DNA of 64,000 nucleotides from NCBI RefSeq assembly GCF_036785885.1, contig NC_092312.1, positions 14,092,001 through 14,156,000 of the forward strand, read 5' to 3'. Below are positions 35,127 to 47,236 of the stretch, piece by piece. The position numbers and the translations under genes are program-made. Numbering within the stretch: position 1 is the first letter of the stretch; each line of letters opens with the position of its first letter. This stretch comes from Coffea arabica. Its lineage: Eukaryota > Streptophyta > Magnoliopsida > Gentianales > Rubiaceae. A model generated the notes under the pieces. That model ran no database searches. It saw only the letters and a program-made list of their open reading frames with translations, and was not told the DNA's origin.

Positions 35127-37070
35127 TATAAAAAAAAATTTAGAGATATAATTAGTCCAAGTAACCAATTTCAACTTCCCTGAGAAATCAAATTTTTATC
35201 CAAACTCTCGTCATTGCATTTTTACAATTTTTTTTTTATAGACTAGAAGAAATCCATGATCCCGAGCCGAAAAGGATAGCAGATTATCAAATAAGCAATT
35301 AGTAAACATATATATAATTTTTTGTTTCTTCCTTTCTATTTTTTTTCCCCCTGAGGCAGATCCGAAGATTTGGTGTATGAGTATGTCCCCGAAGATAAAG
35401 TGAAAGGAGTCTCAACGGAGGTGATCACTAAACATCGTCTTTCTCTGTAATTTTCTAGTTTATGTTATGTCTTTTCTTAAACTCCAATTTGCTATGCATA
35501 CATAGGTACATAAGTTTTTTATAATAAATATCCAAAAGACAGTGGTTTTTTTTTTTATAACAAAGACACTCATTAATATATCAAAATAAAATTATACTTG
35601 ACTTGTCATATAAACATACATAGACACATTTATTAGTCTTTACTTTTAGATTTTTTTTAATTCATATGCAACTTACTATATATAATATGAGACCCTTCTA
35701 ACGAGTGCTCATACATACATGCATGCATACATATCTTATTTAACTTATCATATATATACACATACTAACAATTATTATCATTCTTTGCATTTATATATGT
35801 TTCTATTTAATCTTACCTATCCTTCCTTATATTTATTTATTTTTTCTAATTGACCTTACATTTTCAAAAATATAACACTTAAAATATATATATCTTAATG
35901 AGTAATTTATGTAGAAACGTACGTACGTGTCTATGTCTGTTTATAAGTTTCCTTATAGTTAATGATATCGTTGCTGGCAATAGAAGTGATATAAACTGAA
36001 CTATACACTGCTACGGAGATAAAATAACCTTTTGCTATTGTCCTATGCTCCTAAAGAATTTTCCATTGCCGAATCTTTTCTATAACGTGCTAAGTACAGC
36101 TTAAAAAAAAGAACTAGAAAATATCACTTTCTTGCAATATTTAGGTACAAGTTTTGAAGGTCTGTTGCCCAAAACTTTCCATCACAAATTTTTACCACTT
36201 TGAAGACGCACAAATGTCACTACTATATAGACTCAATCTTTTTTGTTAGACTCTCTTGATATGTTCGAAATGTACAGGTCACTATATGCCAAAGTTAAAA
36301 TGCATGGAAATTTCACCCATTAATAAGTTAGGCATAGTAAATATCGAAGATGCTTTTGTTGGCATTTGCAAAAGGGATAATGTAAAAAAAAAAAAAAAAA
36401 AAGAAAATAGGGCTGTAATAGGCTTGAGATTTCATCTGCAACAACATATAGAAATCCACAGGGAAAGTCGTAATCTTCTTGACGGTGAAGTACAGTGACT
36501 GGTTTATGAACAAGGGGATGAATCTGATTGATTATGATGTATAAAGAAAAGGTTGTCAAGCATGACATATATCTTACAAAATTGATCAGAGTTGTGCTCT
36601 AGCAGTATTATAATTGTCAAGTCGGAAAACCAATTGTTTAAGATACTAATATTTTGTTAAAGTCTGAAACGGTGAATGGCTCCTGAGCTAAAAAGACAAA
36701 AGTAGGCAACTAATAGTATAGACTATAGAGGTAGATCTATTCGTTAAAAAGAATATTGAAGAAGTAGACTATTTGGGAAAGTAATTATTTGACTTGTATC
36801 ATATATATATAATTCCTTTTTTTGGAGCTTATAGATTTTTTCATGTTTTAATTGAGTATTCCTTACCGACTGCTTTGTACCACTTGAAACTGAGAACCAG
36901 ATATCAAGATGTTCAAGAGAAAGGTGAAATATTGAATTAGTAGATAATGTTATCTTGCTATTGCAGTTTAAAAAAAAAAAAAAAAAAGAGCTTTCTTTTG
37001 CATCAGCTATAATTTTATGTCACTACGATGTAAATTATTTTTACATATAAGTGCAGGGTAATTATTATGA
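35127..37070. other. AT-rich intergenic stretch
   Basis: Short A/T runs and CATA-type simple sequence near 35710-35735. No gene recognised. Confidence 0.45.
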
Positions 37071-37874
37071 GGGATAATTTCAGAAACCTCCCCTGAGGTC
37101 TCTAACAGTCTCACTTCTCTCCCTTGAGGTTTTCAAAATATCAGGACCTCCCCTAGTAGAATATTTGGTTCCATTTCTTACATCATCATAGGCAAAATGA
37201 CTTAAATACCCATACAACTTATCAGGTATTTCACAATTATTTGGACAATTTTACTTAAATTAGTTATAAATATGGTTAACTGAATTAACGATAGTTTAGA
37301 AGTGCAAATAATATCTAAAATGTCATGAGAAAAAGGGCACCAAATTTAGGCACCCTACTTTGGCTGATGTATTGCATAGAAACCTACAAGAGCAAGAAGT
37401 CACTTTAATTAGAGCAAGAGAAGCAGAGGTTTTTTAAGCCATATGTGAAGATTTTCACCTTTATTATAAAGGATTCAAGTGATCTTTAACACATTTTCAG
37501 GTTAGTCTGAGAATTTTGTACTGAAAAATTTTTATTCTTTGGCAGCTTATGTTGATATAGTTGTTGTTTGTGTATGATAGATTATACTTAACTGATTTTG
37601 TGTATCAAAAACCTCCCCCTAAAATTTCATTCTTGTTAAATTGCCTAGGTACTGTTCATATGAAATTATCTCACTAATGCAAGGCTTGAGGGCATATGTC
37701 GTATCAGGTTATTTTCTCTCTCAAACTCTCAATTTTTTATTGTTTGTCTTTTTGAATTGGGTTGGATTTAATACTAATTACTTACTTTTAGGAGAGGTCT
37801 CTGATATTTTGGAAACCTCAGGGGAGGGGAGTGAGATTGTGAGAAACCTCAAGGGAGGTTTCTGAAATTATGCC
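37071..37874. mobile_element. Mutator-type derivative with perfect 9-bp TSD (copy D)
   Basis: An 804 bp element. The left end GGGATAATTTCAGAAACCTC and the inverted right end GAAATTATGCC are flanked by identical TTATTATGA (37062-37070, 37875-37883). The right subterminal region shares AATTGGGTTG and TAATACTA phrases, in the same order, with the right end of the 5.4 kb element at 51702-57126, so it is a direct non-autonomous derivative of that type. Non-coding. Confidence 0.93.
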
Positions 37875-38237
37875 TTATTATGAATCATAATTTTTTACAA
37901 GGTGAATGAATAGGAATTTAGTTGGCGAACATTTTTTTTTCTTTTTTAGAAAGGTTTAGTTGTAGGACTAGAAGCTATGGTTTACATGAATAGGAAAACT
38001 TGTATACTTATCTTACTTTTACTGCCAATTGTTTCTCAATTAGATTACAATCACAAATCACATTCTTGATCATCATCCAAAAGTTAAGCCAAAAAAGATT
38101 TTGTAATTGATCTGATTATATTTTATAACATGTTCTATGAAGTTATATTATTGTCAAGAAAACATGGTTATTCGATGGCTAGCCCTAGTTAGTAGGCAGG
38201 GATGTCCACTTCATATTCATGATGTGATATTTGCAAT

Positions 38238-38714
38238 TAGGGCTGCAAACGAATCGAGCCGCTCGCGAGCCGCTCGAGTCGAGCTCGAGATTAATCGAGC
38301 TCGAGTCAGCTCGAGTCAAACTCGAGCTCGAACTCGAGCTCAGAATATTAAACTCGTTAGCTCGCGAGCTTGAGTATATATATTTATATATATTTTTTAT
38401 TTTTATTTAATAATAAAATTACGTATATTATATATAAATATATTTTAATTTTTTATTTTCATAGTGAAATTACCTATATATCCTTAATATTTTATTATTT
38501 ATTCAGAAAAAAATATTATTTTTTTTATTTTTTTAAAAATAAAATAATTTTTTTTATTTTTTTCGAGCTCGAGCTCGAGCTCGGCTCGACTTGATTCGAG
38601 TCGAGCTCGAGCTCGAAAATTGCCAGCTCGTCGAGCTCGAGCTCGGTAAAATTTAGTCGAGACTCGGCTCGATTAGCTCAAAACTCGACTCGACTCGGCT
38701 CGTTTGCAGCCCTA
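38238..38714. mobile_element. hAT-type MITE, copy 2, GAGCTCGAG-rich
   Basis: A 477 bp element with TAGGGCTGCAAACG/CGTTTGCAGCCCTA termini, flanked by perfect 8-bp TTTGCAAT (38230-38237, 38715-38722). It is colinear with copy 1 at 2249-2724 except for small indels in the GAGCTC-rich arms and AT-rich core. Confidence 0.92.
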
Positions 38715-38722
38715 TTTGCAAT

Positions 38723-40068
38723 AACTAAAGAGAGTTTTAATATATAAATTGAACGATGCAAATGATCAAAAAATTAGTTTTTGAACTATAATTCTAAGTG
38801 TTGCATAAAACCCTTGACCTGAATGTAGTTATTAATCGAGGACGCATTAATTGGCATAAATATATACTGTTTGCATAAATGATTATTTTAACACATTAAA
38901 GCACTAATTAACACACACGTTTGAGCTTAACCAAAAGAGTGCTGGGAAGCGGATTCTCTAAAAAATATGGCTCAAATTGATTTTGAGTCTTCACAAATTG
39001 GGACTTCTCTAGGACTAGTTTTCTTAAAAATGTAAAAAAGTTATTCGAACAAACACCCTAAAAGTACATTCAGTACTTAAACACGTTTTTTTTTTTCCTT
39101 ATAAACACGCCTAATCTCAAATAGGATCTAAAATATGTCTAACTTGGCATAAAAAAGATATATTTGATATAGACACCCTTTGCTCTTTAACTTCTAATTG
39201 TTTTATCATTTACTTTGAACTATAGTCTTACTACAATTGCATGTTGATTATTTACCCCCTGATTCTTGAGTAGACATCTGATTGATGGATCCAACACTAA
39301 CTCTACGTCGGTGTGTTTACACAAATCAGAAGCAGCCATGACAATGGAAAATTTTCTTGGCATCTCTTTGAAATGATTTATTCCGAAATCTTGATTGTTG
39401 AGATTGACAAAAGAGACGGCAGGAGGAAGTTTCTTTTCGCAGGAATAGTAGCTCGATCTAGAACACACACAAAGATAAGCTACTTTTCTTGTCAAATGGA
39501 AAACAATCAGAATTTTATAACCTGGTCCCTGACTTCCTGCAAACGCGCACACGCCAAAAAGGGGTAAAAAGGAGAAAGTCGTCGCGGGCGACGCGCTTGC
39601 GCAATAAGTAGGCTCCGTTTAACAAATCCCGGGAAACTAAGTAAAGTCGTCCAATCGCCGTAGTTAGGCAGGCAGCATTTGGTCACCCAAAGAAAGAATA
39701 GTAAAAGCATGTTTGTGCCAGCCAAGTTGATGTTTTGGTGATTGACAACGTTATCAACTGTCCAGTGGCAGTGGGGGCATTTAATTCCCATCCCTTTCTT
39801 CTATGATGGGGCGTTATTTAACACGACAAGACTGATGTACATTTATGACTGTACAATTCTATATCTGATTTGACAAATGGAAAATATCAAGTTGTTAGAA
39901 ATTTTTTTCCAAAAAGAAAAAGAAGACCAATTAATGTAGCAAAATTTTTTTTATAATTTTCAATTTTGAGTGAATTCATTCCCTCCCTCCCTCCCTGGGT
40001 ACTCCGTGTTTCTTAAATTTCATCCCTCTACTATTAATTTCTAACAACTTTTGTATGTAGAGAATCAA
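38723..40068. other. intergenic stretch, no recognised gene
   Basis: Open frames at 39220-39791 show no domain that I know. CCCT repeats occur near 39981-39995. Nothing else is seen. Confidence 0.4.
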
Positions 40069-40376
40069 TGAGTTTGTTTGGATAAGAGTTTATTTGGATG
40101 ATTTATTTGAGATATTTACTGTAGCACTTTTTGTGATGTGATGTATGTGAGATAAAAAGGTGATTGAGAAGATATAAAGGTGATTGGAATTTGTGAGAAT
40201 AAATTTTGCAAACAAAATAGAGAGAATTTGGGAAAAAAAAATTTTGCCTCACAAATCCCAATTACCTTTTTATCTTCTCAATCACCTTTTTATCTCACAC
40301 ACATCACATCACAAAAAGTACTACAGTAAATATCTCAAATAAATCATCCAAATAAACTCTTATCCAAACAAACTCA
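40069..40376. mobile_element. 308-bp foldback MITE, near-perfect palindrome
   Basis: The whole element is one inverted repeat. The left arm begins TGAGTTTGTTTGGATAAGAG and the right arm ends CTCTTATCCAAACAAACTCA. Each arm is about 130 bp with few mismatches, with a short AT-rich loop near 40200-40240. AAT occurs on both sides and may be a 3-bp duplication. No coding capacity. Shorter or decayed relatives lie at 31301, 48711, 57168 and 60027. Confidence 0.9.
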
Positions 40377-41465
40377 ATAATTTTTGTATTGATCAAGAAC
40401 TTGTTAGTTGACAAGGCTGATGGACATGTAAGCATGAGTGGTGGCTATTTTTTATGCAAACAAATTTCACTTTGAAACAAGGGATACAATCCTAGCAGTG
40501 AATTAGAATCTCTAAAAATTAATTTAGCAGGAATCTATGAGCCTATTCATCTAATGATTATTTTGGTTTTAAAAGTTTCTGTGGAATAACACTCACCTAA
40601 CCATGTAGAGAATAATACGAAAATGTTTTAGTTGACTAATTGCAACTGATCTGGGGCAAGTTAGTAATAAATTCGTTCAAGATACCAGTTTATATGTCAA
40701 CAAAGCAATGACATATGCAGTTGAATCATAAATTTAGAGTTCTTATTTTCTTTCGTTTTAATGTATCAGTCGAGACAGTTAAGCATTACTCCTAAGTTTA
40801 ACACTAGTTCTGAATCCTAGAATTAAGCAAGTGACGAGGAAGTAGTTTGAAGTCACAACACCCAGTATCAAAATATAATATTCAAATGTTAATAAACCAA
40901 GAATGATTCTGGTTTCAATTGTGCAATCATGCATTTAATTTTGATGCCTTCTGCAACAGTAGCCACTTGCCTTTAAGTCTCTAACTATTAGAGGCTTCAT
41001 TGTGGAATCCTATTTCTTTGTCCCAAAAACTGCATTAATTCCAGTTGAGAATGGCTTTAGCTACAAGTGGGTGTCTATGAAATGGTTTGCAAAGTAAGAA
41101 GATTTTTACTTAATCAATCTTATTTGATATCAAACTTGAATCATTATAGGCATTTAATTATGTGAGTTATGAGTTTGAATTTCTAGCCTTCAAATTAACT
41201 TCATAAATTGTATTTATATTTTTTGTATGGAAAGGGATAGAATCCCTAAAGAAACTAGCTTGTACTAATTAAAAAAAAAAAAAAACTGTTTGAGATCAGT
41301 ATTTGTAATGAAAAATGCTATCAAGAAACTAATTAATTTGAATTTGAATGATTTTTTTAAGAAGAATACATTTCCATTGAGTATTTTATGATTAGTTTTT
41401 AATATTAAGTTACTGATTACAAATAATTATGTGAAGAGCCTAAGCTAAATCAACCCTATTGAGAT
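40377..41465. other. intergenic stretch, no recognised gene
   Basis: AT-rich sequence with no gene or clear repeat structure that I can support. Confidence 0.45.
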
Positions 41466-41590
41466 CGGACAACGAAGCGCAACCTAATTGATAAGATGCT
41501 TTATTTGAAACCGACAGGTCACGGGTTGGAGTCATCAAGGAGGTACGTGGAGAATCATTGTTGATCCTCTTAAAAAAAAATAAAAAAGCA
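41466..41590 (+). repeat. possible tRNA-derived SINE
   Basis: CTAATTGATAAGATGC (A-box like) is followed about 30 nt later by GGGTTGGAGTC (B-box like), and the unit ends in AAAAAAAAATAAAAAA. This is the build of a plant SINE. No clear target duplication. Confidence 0.38.
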
Positions 41591-43202
41591 CTATTGATGT
41601 CTGGATCAAGTAATACTACTTAAAACAAAAGTATGTTGTTGTCCAACATATGAAATAATAAGACACATCCTTTTAGTTGGAAGAAAGAAGCAAAGAAAAC
41701 ACAAACTACAAAATGATTATAGGTAGAAGATTTATTTAATCAAGTTCTTGTCGGTGCTCCAACGGCACTTTTCTATAGTGGGCAGAAGTATTAATTAGCT
41801 CCTTGATAAGTCCTCTAGTTTTAGCCTCACTAATGTGTAATCTTTTCTCTGTTCTGAAAATCAGGTTCGGGCTCATACTTTTATCCTTTATCACTTCCTA
41901 TGTGCCCTACATTTTAATTGTTGAGAAAAAGTTGGATTCTAAATGAATAAATTCAAATTTGGAAAGGATTTTTCTAATTCTCAAAGATACATCCTTGGCC
42001 ATATGGTTTTAGACGTTCAATGTTTAACAAAAATAACTGGATGTGCAAACAATTAACTTTAAAATCCATTATTATGTTGGTAGCTAAAAGTTTCTATTTA
42101 TGTTTATCAACATAATCAGAGTTCTAAGATCTCAAACCAAAATCATGTTCGTCCACAATTCCAAATCCAAATTAAAAAACTAACTCCACAAATACTACTA
42201 TTTTGCCAACCCTTCTCGAGGTTTTTATGTATTTTGAAAGTCAAGGACACAAAATAACACAGAATAAAGTACACCAACAAAAAGAGAATGTGGCATATAA
42301 AACTGTGACATTGATATAATTTCTCACCCCATCTACTTAGCCAAACACCGTGAAGTTCATACACTTTAACTGACAAATTTGAACGTTTGTAGATAAAATA
42401 ACATTGGATCTACCTCTTATCCCGCATTTGAGTGAAAGAACCTTTACTCCAATTGCTTGCTCTTTAGGCACAGATGAACTTATTTGGTCACTAGAAAATG
42501 CGTTTCAACCCCATGTACTCGAGCGGAAAAAGTAGAAGGGAAAAATAGTAAGGCTTGAATCATGCGGTTTTCTTGAAAGAAAAATGCTAAATTGTTAATG
42601 GATATACTTAATTATTTAACGATAATGATATCATCCTAAATATGGACCGCATAACTACAAATCCTCTGTAAACTACTATTAATAAAGTAGCAATGAAGAT
42701 AATCTTTATTTGACTTTAAAACAAGATAATCTTTATTTGACATTTCTCATTTAAAAACTTAATTCTGAACAAAGAGAGACAGAGAGAGGTTGGCAGGATG
42801 CTACACTTCATGGAAAGATTCAAAAGAGTGGAACAGATGAGATTATTTTAATACAAGTAAAAGAAAAAATATATAATTGACTGCTACGAAGATAATAAGT
42901 CAATAATTTATTTTGTCTCCCCATTTTTTCCATTCACTCAAAAGATAGGGTTTGTTATGTAACATTTAGGATGGTCCCTTGTATATAAGTACTATACATT
43001 ATATGCCCATCATAAATGCAACTAATTGGATTCAGCATCTCAAAATTTTCTACTTCATAAGAATGAAAATTAGTTGGAGGCTAAAGAAGACAAGGAAATA
43101 AAAATCTTCATTTGATGCTTTGTCTAAGGCACTCTTTGGATTGAAACAAGGAGAAGGAAAAAGAAGAGAACTCTGGTAGAAAAGAAAGAAAAGTAGACGA
43201 GA
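41591..43202. other. intergenic stretch, no recognised gene
   Basis: AT-rich. A short repeated phrase AAGATAATCTTTATTTGAC occurs at about 42697 and 42723. No gene. Confidence 0.45.
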
Positions 43203-43298
43203 AATGCAAATTCCATCCATATTGTTTGATTAAATATGAAGAAAACGAGGAATGCAAATTCCATCCATATTGTTTGATTAAATATGAAGAAAAAAGAT
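43203..43298. repeat. 48-bp tandem duplication
   Basis: Two adjacent copies of a unit containing ATGCAAATTCCATCCATATT and TTAAATATGAAGAAAA. Non-coding. Confidence 0.9.
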
Positions 43299-43319
43299 AG
43301 GAAACATTAAAAATAGAGC

Positions 43320-43994
43320 AAAAATCTAAATGGTTCTCAAACTATATAGTTGGTCAACTTTTAGCTATTCAACTATTAAATACATACTCTTGACTCTCAA
43401 ACTTGTAAAATGGTATACTCTTTATCTTTTTTGCTAGAGATAATCTCAAAAACCTCCCTGAGGTTTATGGTATATCATTTGACACCTTTGAAGTCTTAAA
43501 AATATTACTCAACTTCTATAATGGTGAGTTGGGACCATTAATCAATTGTTATAGCACACGAATTGACAAAATTATCTTCACTACTTTAACAAATTTTAGG
43601 CAAAATATTATGAAAAAGAAAAATTTCGGGTAAAATGTGTAAATCTTTTGTTATAATCAATTTGATAGAAAATTCAATATAAGACAACACAAAAGGATAA
43701 AATTGGGAGAAAAATAAATCTCTCTTGTTAAATGATTATTATAACAATATTTTAATGATACAATGGTGAGATTATTATAAAAGGTATGATTTAGGCGAAA
43801 TTAGTGATATTTTCAAATTTTAAGGGGTGCCAAATAATATTAACATAAATCTTAGTGAGGTTTCTAAAACTATCTCTAGCCAAAAGGGTGAGAAATGTAT
43901 CTTTTTACAAGTTCTTGATGGGTAAAAATATGCACTTAAAAGTTGGAGCACTAAATGTCGATCAACTTAATAGTTTGAAGGCCATCCAGATTTT
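43320..43994. mobile_element. long-TIR foldback element with Mutator-like inner ends (copy E)
   Basis: The outer arms (from 43320, AATCTAAATGG..., and to 43994, ...CCATCCAGATT) are imperfect inverted repeats of about 115 bp. Inside them, GAGATAATCTCAAAAACCTC at 43437 and its inverted partner ending at 43876 resemble the GGGATAATTTC termini. The inversion continues across the inner boundary (TTTTTGCTA versus TAGCCAAAA), so the whole is probably one element with long arms. No TSD resolved. Confidence 0.55.
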
Positions 43995-45557
43995 TTTTCC
44001 CTTAAAAATATTATTTAGATAAGGAAAGGAAAGGAAAGGAAAGGAAGTTTTGAATGCAGTATATATGTTTTTATCCATAATTTTTTTAAGTCCAATTTGT
44101 ATAATGATTTTTCTAATGAGTGCCCAATGGACACTTGTTAAACCACCTAAAATCCACTCAACCTACACTAACAATTATTACCTATTTTTGCATATATATA
44201 CTTTCTCTAATTAATTTTCTCTTTCCAAAATTTAACAACTGAAGTACTTTTTAATGAGTATCCAATGGACACTAGTTAGATAGACTGTATGTGAAAAAGT
44301 AGGTTTTTTTTGATAAATTTTAAAATTTCTATAAATCTTGATTTTCTTTCCTTCTATTTCCGTTGGATCGAACGGAAATTGACAAAAAATAATTAAATGT
44401 TATCCCTCCCTATCTTTTTGTGTCTCTCCTCAAAAACCAATCCAAGCATTAAAAGATCATTCCTCTATTTACTTTCCTTTCTCGTATTCCCTCAAAACAA
44501 ACCTTGCCTAAATGCTTGTTCCATAAATTACAGCTTTTTTCAATTGGACATCTTTCTTATATCAACTCAATGACCTTTGCGTTGATAAGTATAAGCTAGA
44601 TTTGGAACTAAATAATAGGAAATAAATGGTATAGAAATTATCTGGAATCTCACTGAAATTCTCATCATCAATGCCCGTGAAAAAGTTCAATTACAGGTCC
44701 ACTGCATTTAAACCAATCGATCGACCTGCTATAATCGGCCTTACAATCTGTTCTTTGTCCTTACCAATTTTAGAAGAATTATATTCTTTAGGACCCGCAA
44801 ACAATTTCCCGGAAATTGAATGTCCTACCAATTTGGATTGGAATGCGATCTAGTCCTGAAACTTTGAAACCCATCAATGTAGTCCCAGATATTTTACCAA
44901 TTTGGAAAATTAATCCCACCTTCGTGAACAAGTATAGCCAACGGATTGCAAAAGAATGGGTAATTATTATACACATTTTGAACTTATATATATTCAAATA
45001 ATCCTGTTTATTCCTTTTAAAAAAATTCCTTAACATTTTTGTCAAATGCCTTTGCATCAACTTAATAATTAAGTTACTTATTCCAAGGAAAATAAAAATC
45101 AATTAATTACCAACTCACATGGTCTTAACGTGCTTACGCAGAACGAGATGAATTTGATCGAAATAGATGGCCTGAAAGGACGAATAAACCGAATGAAAAG
45201 TTTAAACACTTAATTGATGAACGTTAATTCTCTTCAAGATGTTTTTAGTGATTGTTTACTTCATGAGGAATTCATATAATCACCACAAAAGGTGTACATC
45301 TTTGTGTATGTTTGCTTAACCTTATCTTATTCAATGAACCAAATTATTAGAACAGTTAAAATTTTATTGGAAATCCTATCCTAATCACAAGTTACTTAAT
45401 TTGCAACTCACAATAAATACCAGTTTACCGCCCGTTGAGATGCATCGCTATTATTTAAGGCTTTAATTATTTGCCGGCTATATAAAATTTTTCAACTACA
45501 TGGAAGCAATGAATACCACAAAACCTTCCCAACAAAGTTAAGAAGTTTTTTTATTTA

Positions 45558-45588
<31 letters not shown>

Positions 45589-45809
45589 GTACATGGAAGG
45601 ATTGGGAAAAATAGTTTCTAATTATATATTACCACTATACTAGGAGTAGGAACCAAAGGGGGTCCCAATATGATCCAAAACTAGGCCCCCCATTAATCAC
45701 AGACATAATACTATATCACAGTACACAAATAACCATCAGCAGTTGCTTTCACGCTCATAAATTAATAATTAGACTTTGGATTATTTTCACATTTGCTTGC
45801 ACGTCCTCT
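43995..45809. other. intergenic stretch upstream of WRKY
   Basis: Contains a (GGAAA)n run at about 44021-44046 and a (GAA)n run near 45565-45587. No gene recognised. Confidence 0.45.
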
Positions 45810-45815
45810 TATAAA
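45810..45815 (+). promoter_or_regulatory. putative TATA box of the WRKY gene
   Basis: TATAAA followed by a pyrimidine-rich leader of roughly 225 nt before the ATG at 46067. Called from position only. Confidence 0.45.
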
Positions 45816-46066
45816 CAACTGTATCATTCCCCATCTGTCAACATTAGGACCCAATATTAAAACCCCAACTAATCTTTCCCCACTTTTCCCTATTTCTTGT
45901 TCTCATCAATCTCTCCCTCTTCCTTCCCTCTCCCACCCCCTGCTCCTCTCTTTCACTGTGTGTACAACCAGTTGCTCCACTTCTCTCTTTATTTCTTTGT
46001 TAAGAAAACCATCATTTTACAATTATCAACTTCCCAGGTTGTAGAAGATTTCAAGTCGCTGGTGGG

Positions 46067-47236
46067 ATGGAAACTAGATTTGCGAACAGCCCTTTAATCA
46101 ATGAGCAAGAAGATTCAGAAAATTCACCTGAAAATAGTGGAGATTCTCCACGTTTTTGCATGCTTAACGACAGCAAGATGACTTGTACTTCATCCCCTAA
46201 GAAAAGGTTTGTATTTTGTAACAATTTTTCCCTCTGTTCTTGTTTCTTGTCCTGGTTGATTATGAATCTCTTTTCCATTTTTTCCCTCTTTTTTGCATTT
46301 TTTTTCAAAAAAAAAAAAAAATTTATGCTGTGCATGCACAGTTTTAATACGTTGTTGGGACTTGTTACAGTAGCAGGCGATCCATACAGAAAAGAGTGGT
46401 GTCCGTGCCAATCAAAGATCCTGAGGGGTCAAGGCTCAAGGGTGAAATGGGTGTTCCGCCGTCCGATTCTTGGGCTTGGAGGAAGTACGGCCAGAAGCCC
46501 ATCAAAGGCTCCCCTTATCCTAGGTATCCGCTTACAACATAAATTAATTCTTGAATCTGGCAAATTAATTTCCTTACATTATCTTAAGCATGCTTTGAAA
46601 TGAATTCATGAACTTAACTGAAGTTCCGATTTATTCGCTGATTCTTGCAGGGGATACTATAGATGTAGCAGTTCGAAGGGGTGCCCGGCTAGAAAACAAG
46701 TCGAAAGGAGTCGAGTTGATCCTAATATGCTCGTTGTCACGTACTCTTGTGAGCATAACCACCCATGGCCGACTCCTAGAAATCAAAATCATCACAACCA
46801 AAATCAGAATAGTTCTCCGTCGATTAACAAGGCAACAAAAACAACATCTACAAAGGGTGAGAGTACAAATTCTGCAAATTCAGATGAAGAGGAGGGGGAA
46901 GAAGAGGAGAAGCCTGCAAAATTTGCTAGCCAAGCCGAGCTGAATTCGGATGAAAAATTTGTGCCCTTAATTTCTAGTGCAAGTGACTATGGTTGGTTCT
47001 CAGAATTTGAGTCTACTACGTCTTGCACCATGCTAGAGTCTCCAATTTTGACTGAGGCCAGGGTGACTGATGCGGACTTGGCAATGGCTTTCACAATGAG
47101 AGATGATGATGAATCATTTTTTGCCGATCTTGGTGAATTGCCGGAATGTTCGACGGTTTTCCACCGGGGAATGATGGAGAGGGAGGAGGAACGCCGGCGG
47201 CACGGCTTGACACCTTGGTGTGGGACCACAGGGTGA
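46067..47236 (+). CDS. WRKY65-like: WRKY transcription factor, group IIe (WRKY65/69-like)
   Basis: Three exons: 46067-46206, 46377-46523, 46651-47236, all GT-AG, giving 290 aa. A basic stretch KKRRSIQKR (46-53) precedes the conserved [13 protein letters not shown] segment. The WRKY domain has WRKYGQK at 81-87 and a zinc finger C101-x5-C107-x23-H131-x-H133, the group II pattern. Intron 2 falls within the domain after PYPR, the standard R-type position. An acidic DEEEGEEEE run follows. The C-terminus carries [18 protein letters not shown], the end motif I know from WRKY65/69. WRKY proteins bind W-boxes (TTGAC) in the nucleus; the targets here are unknown. The gene looks intact. Confidence 0.96.

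Noticed and set aside
39220..39791. Two minus-strand open frames of about 100 codons
   Set aside because: No recognised domain, no splice context, and they overlap each other; not reported as a gene.
44671..45102. Overlapping frames of 60-104 codons on both strands
   Set aside because: AT-rich, no domain and no codon bias that I can see.
45793..46097. Open frames upstream of the WRKY start
   Set aside because: Pyrimidine-rich leader sequence of the WRKY gene; the composition explains the Ser/Pro/Leu frames.
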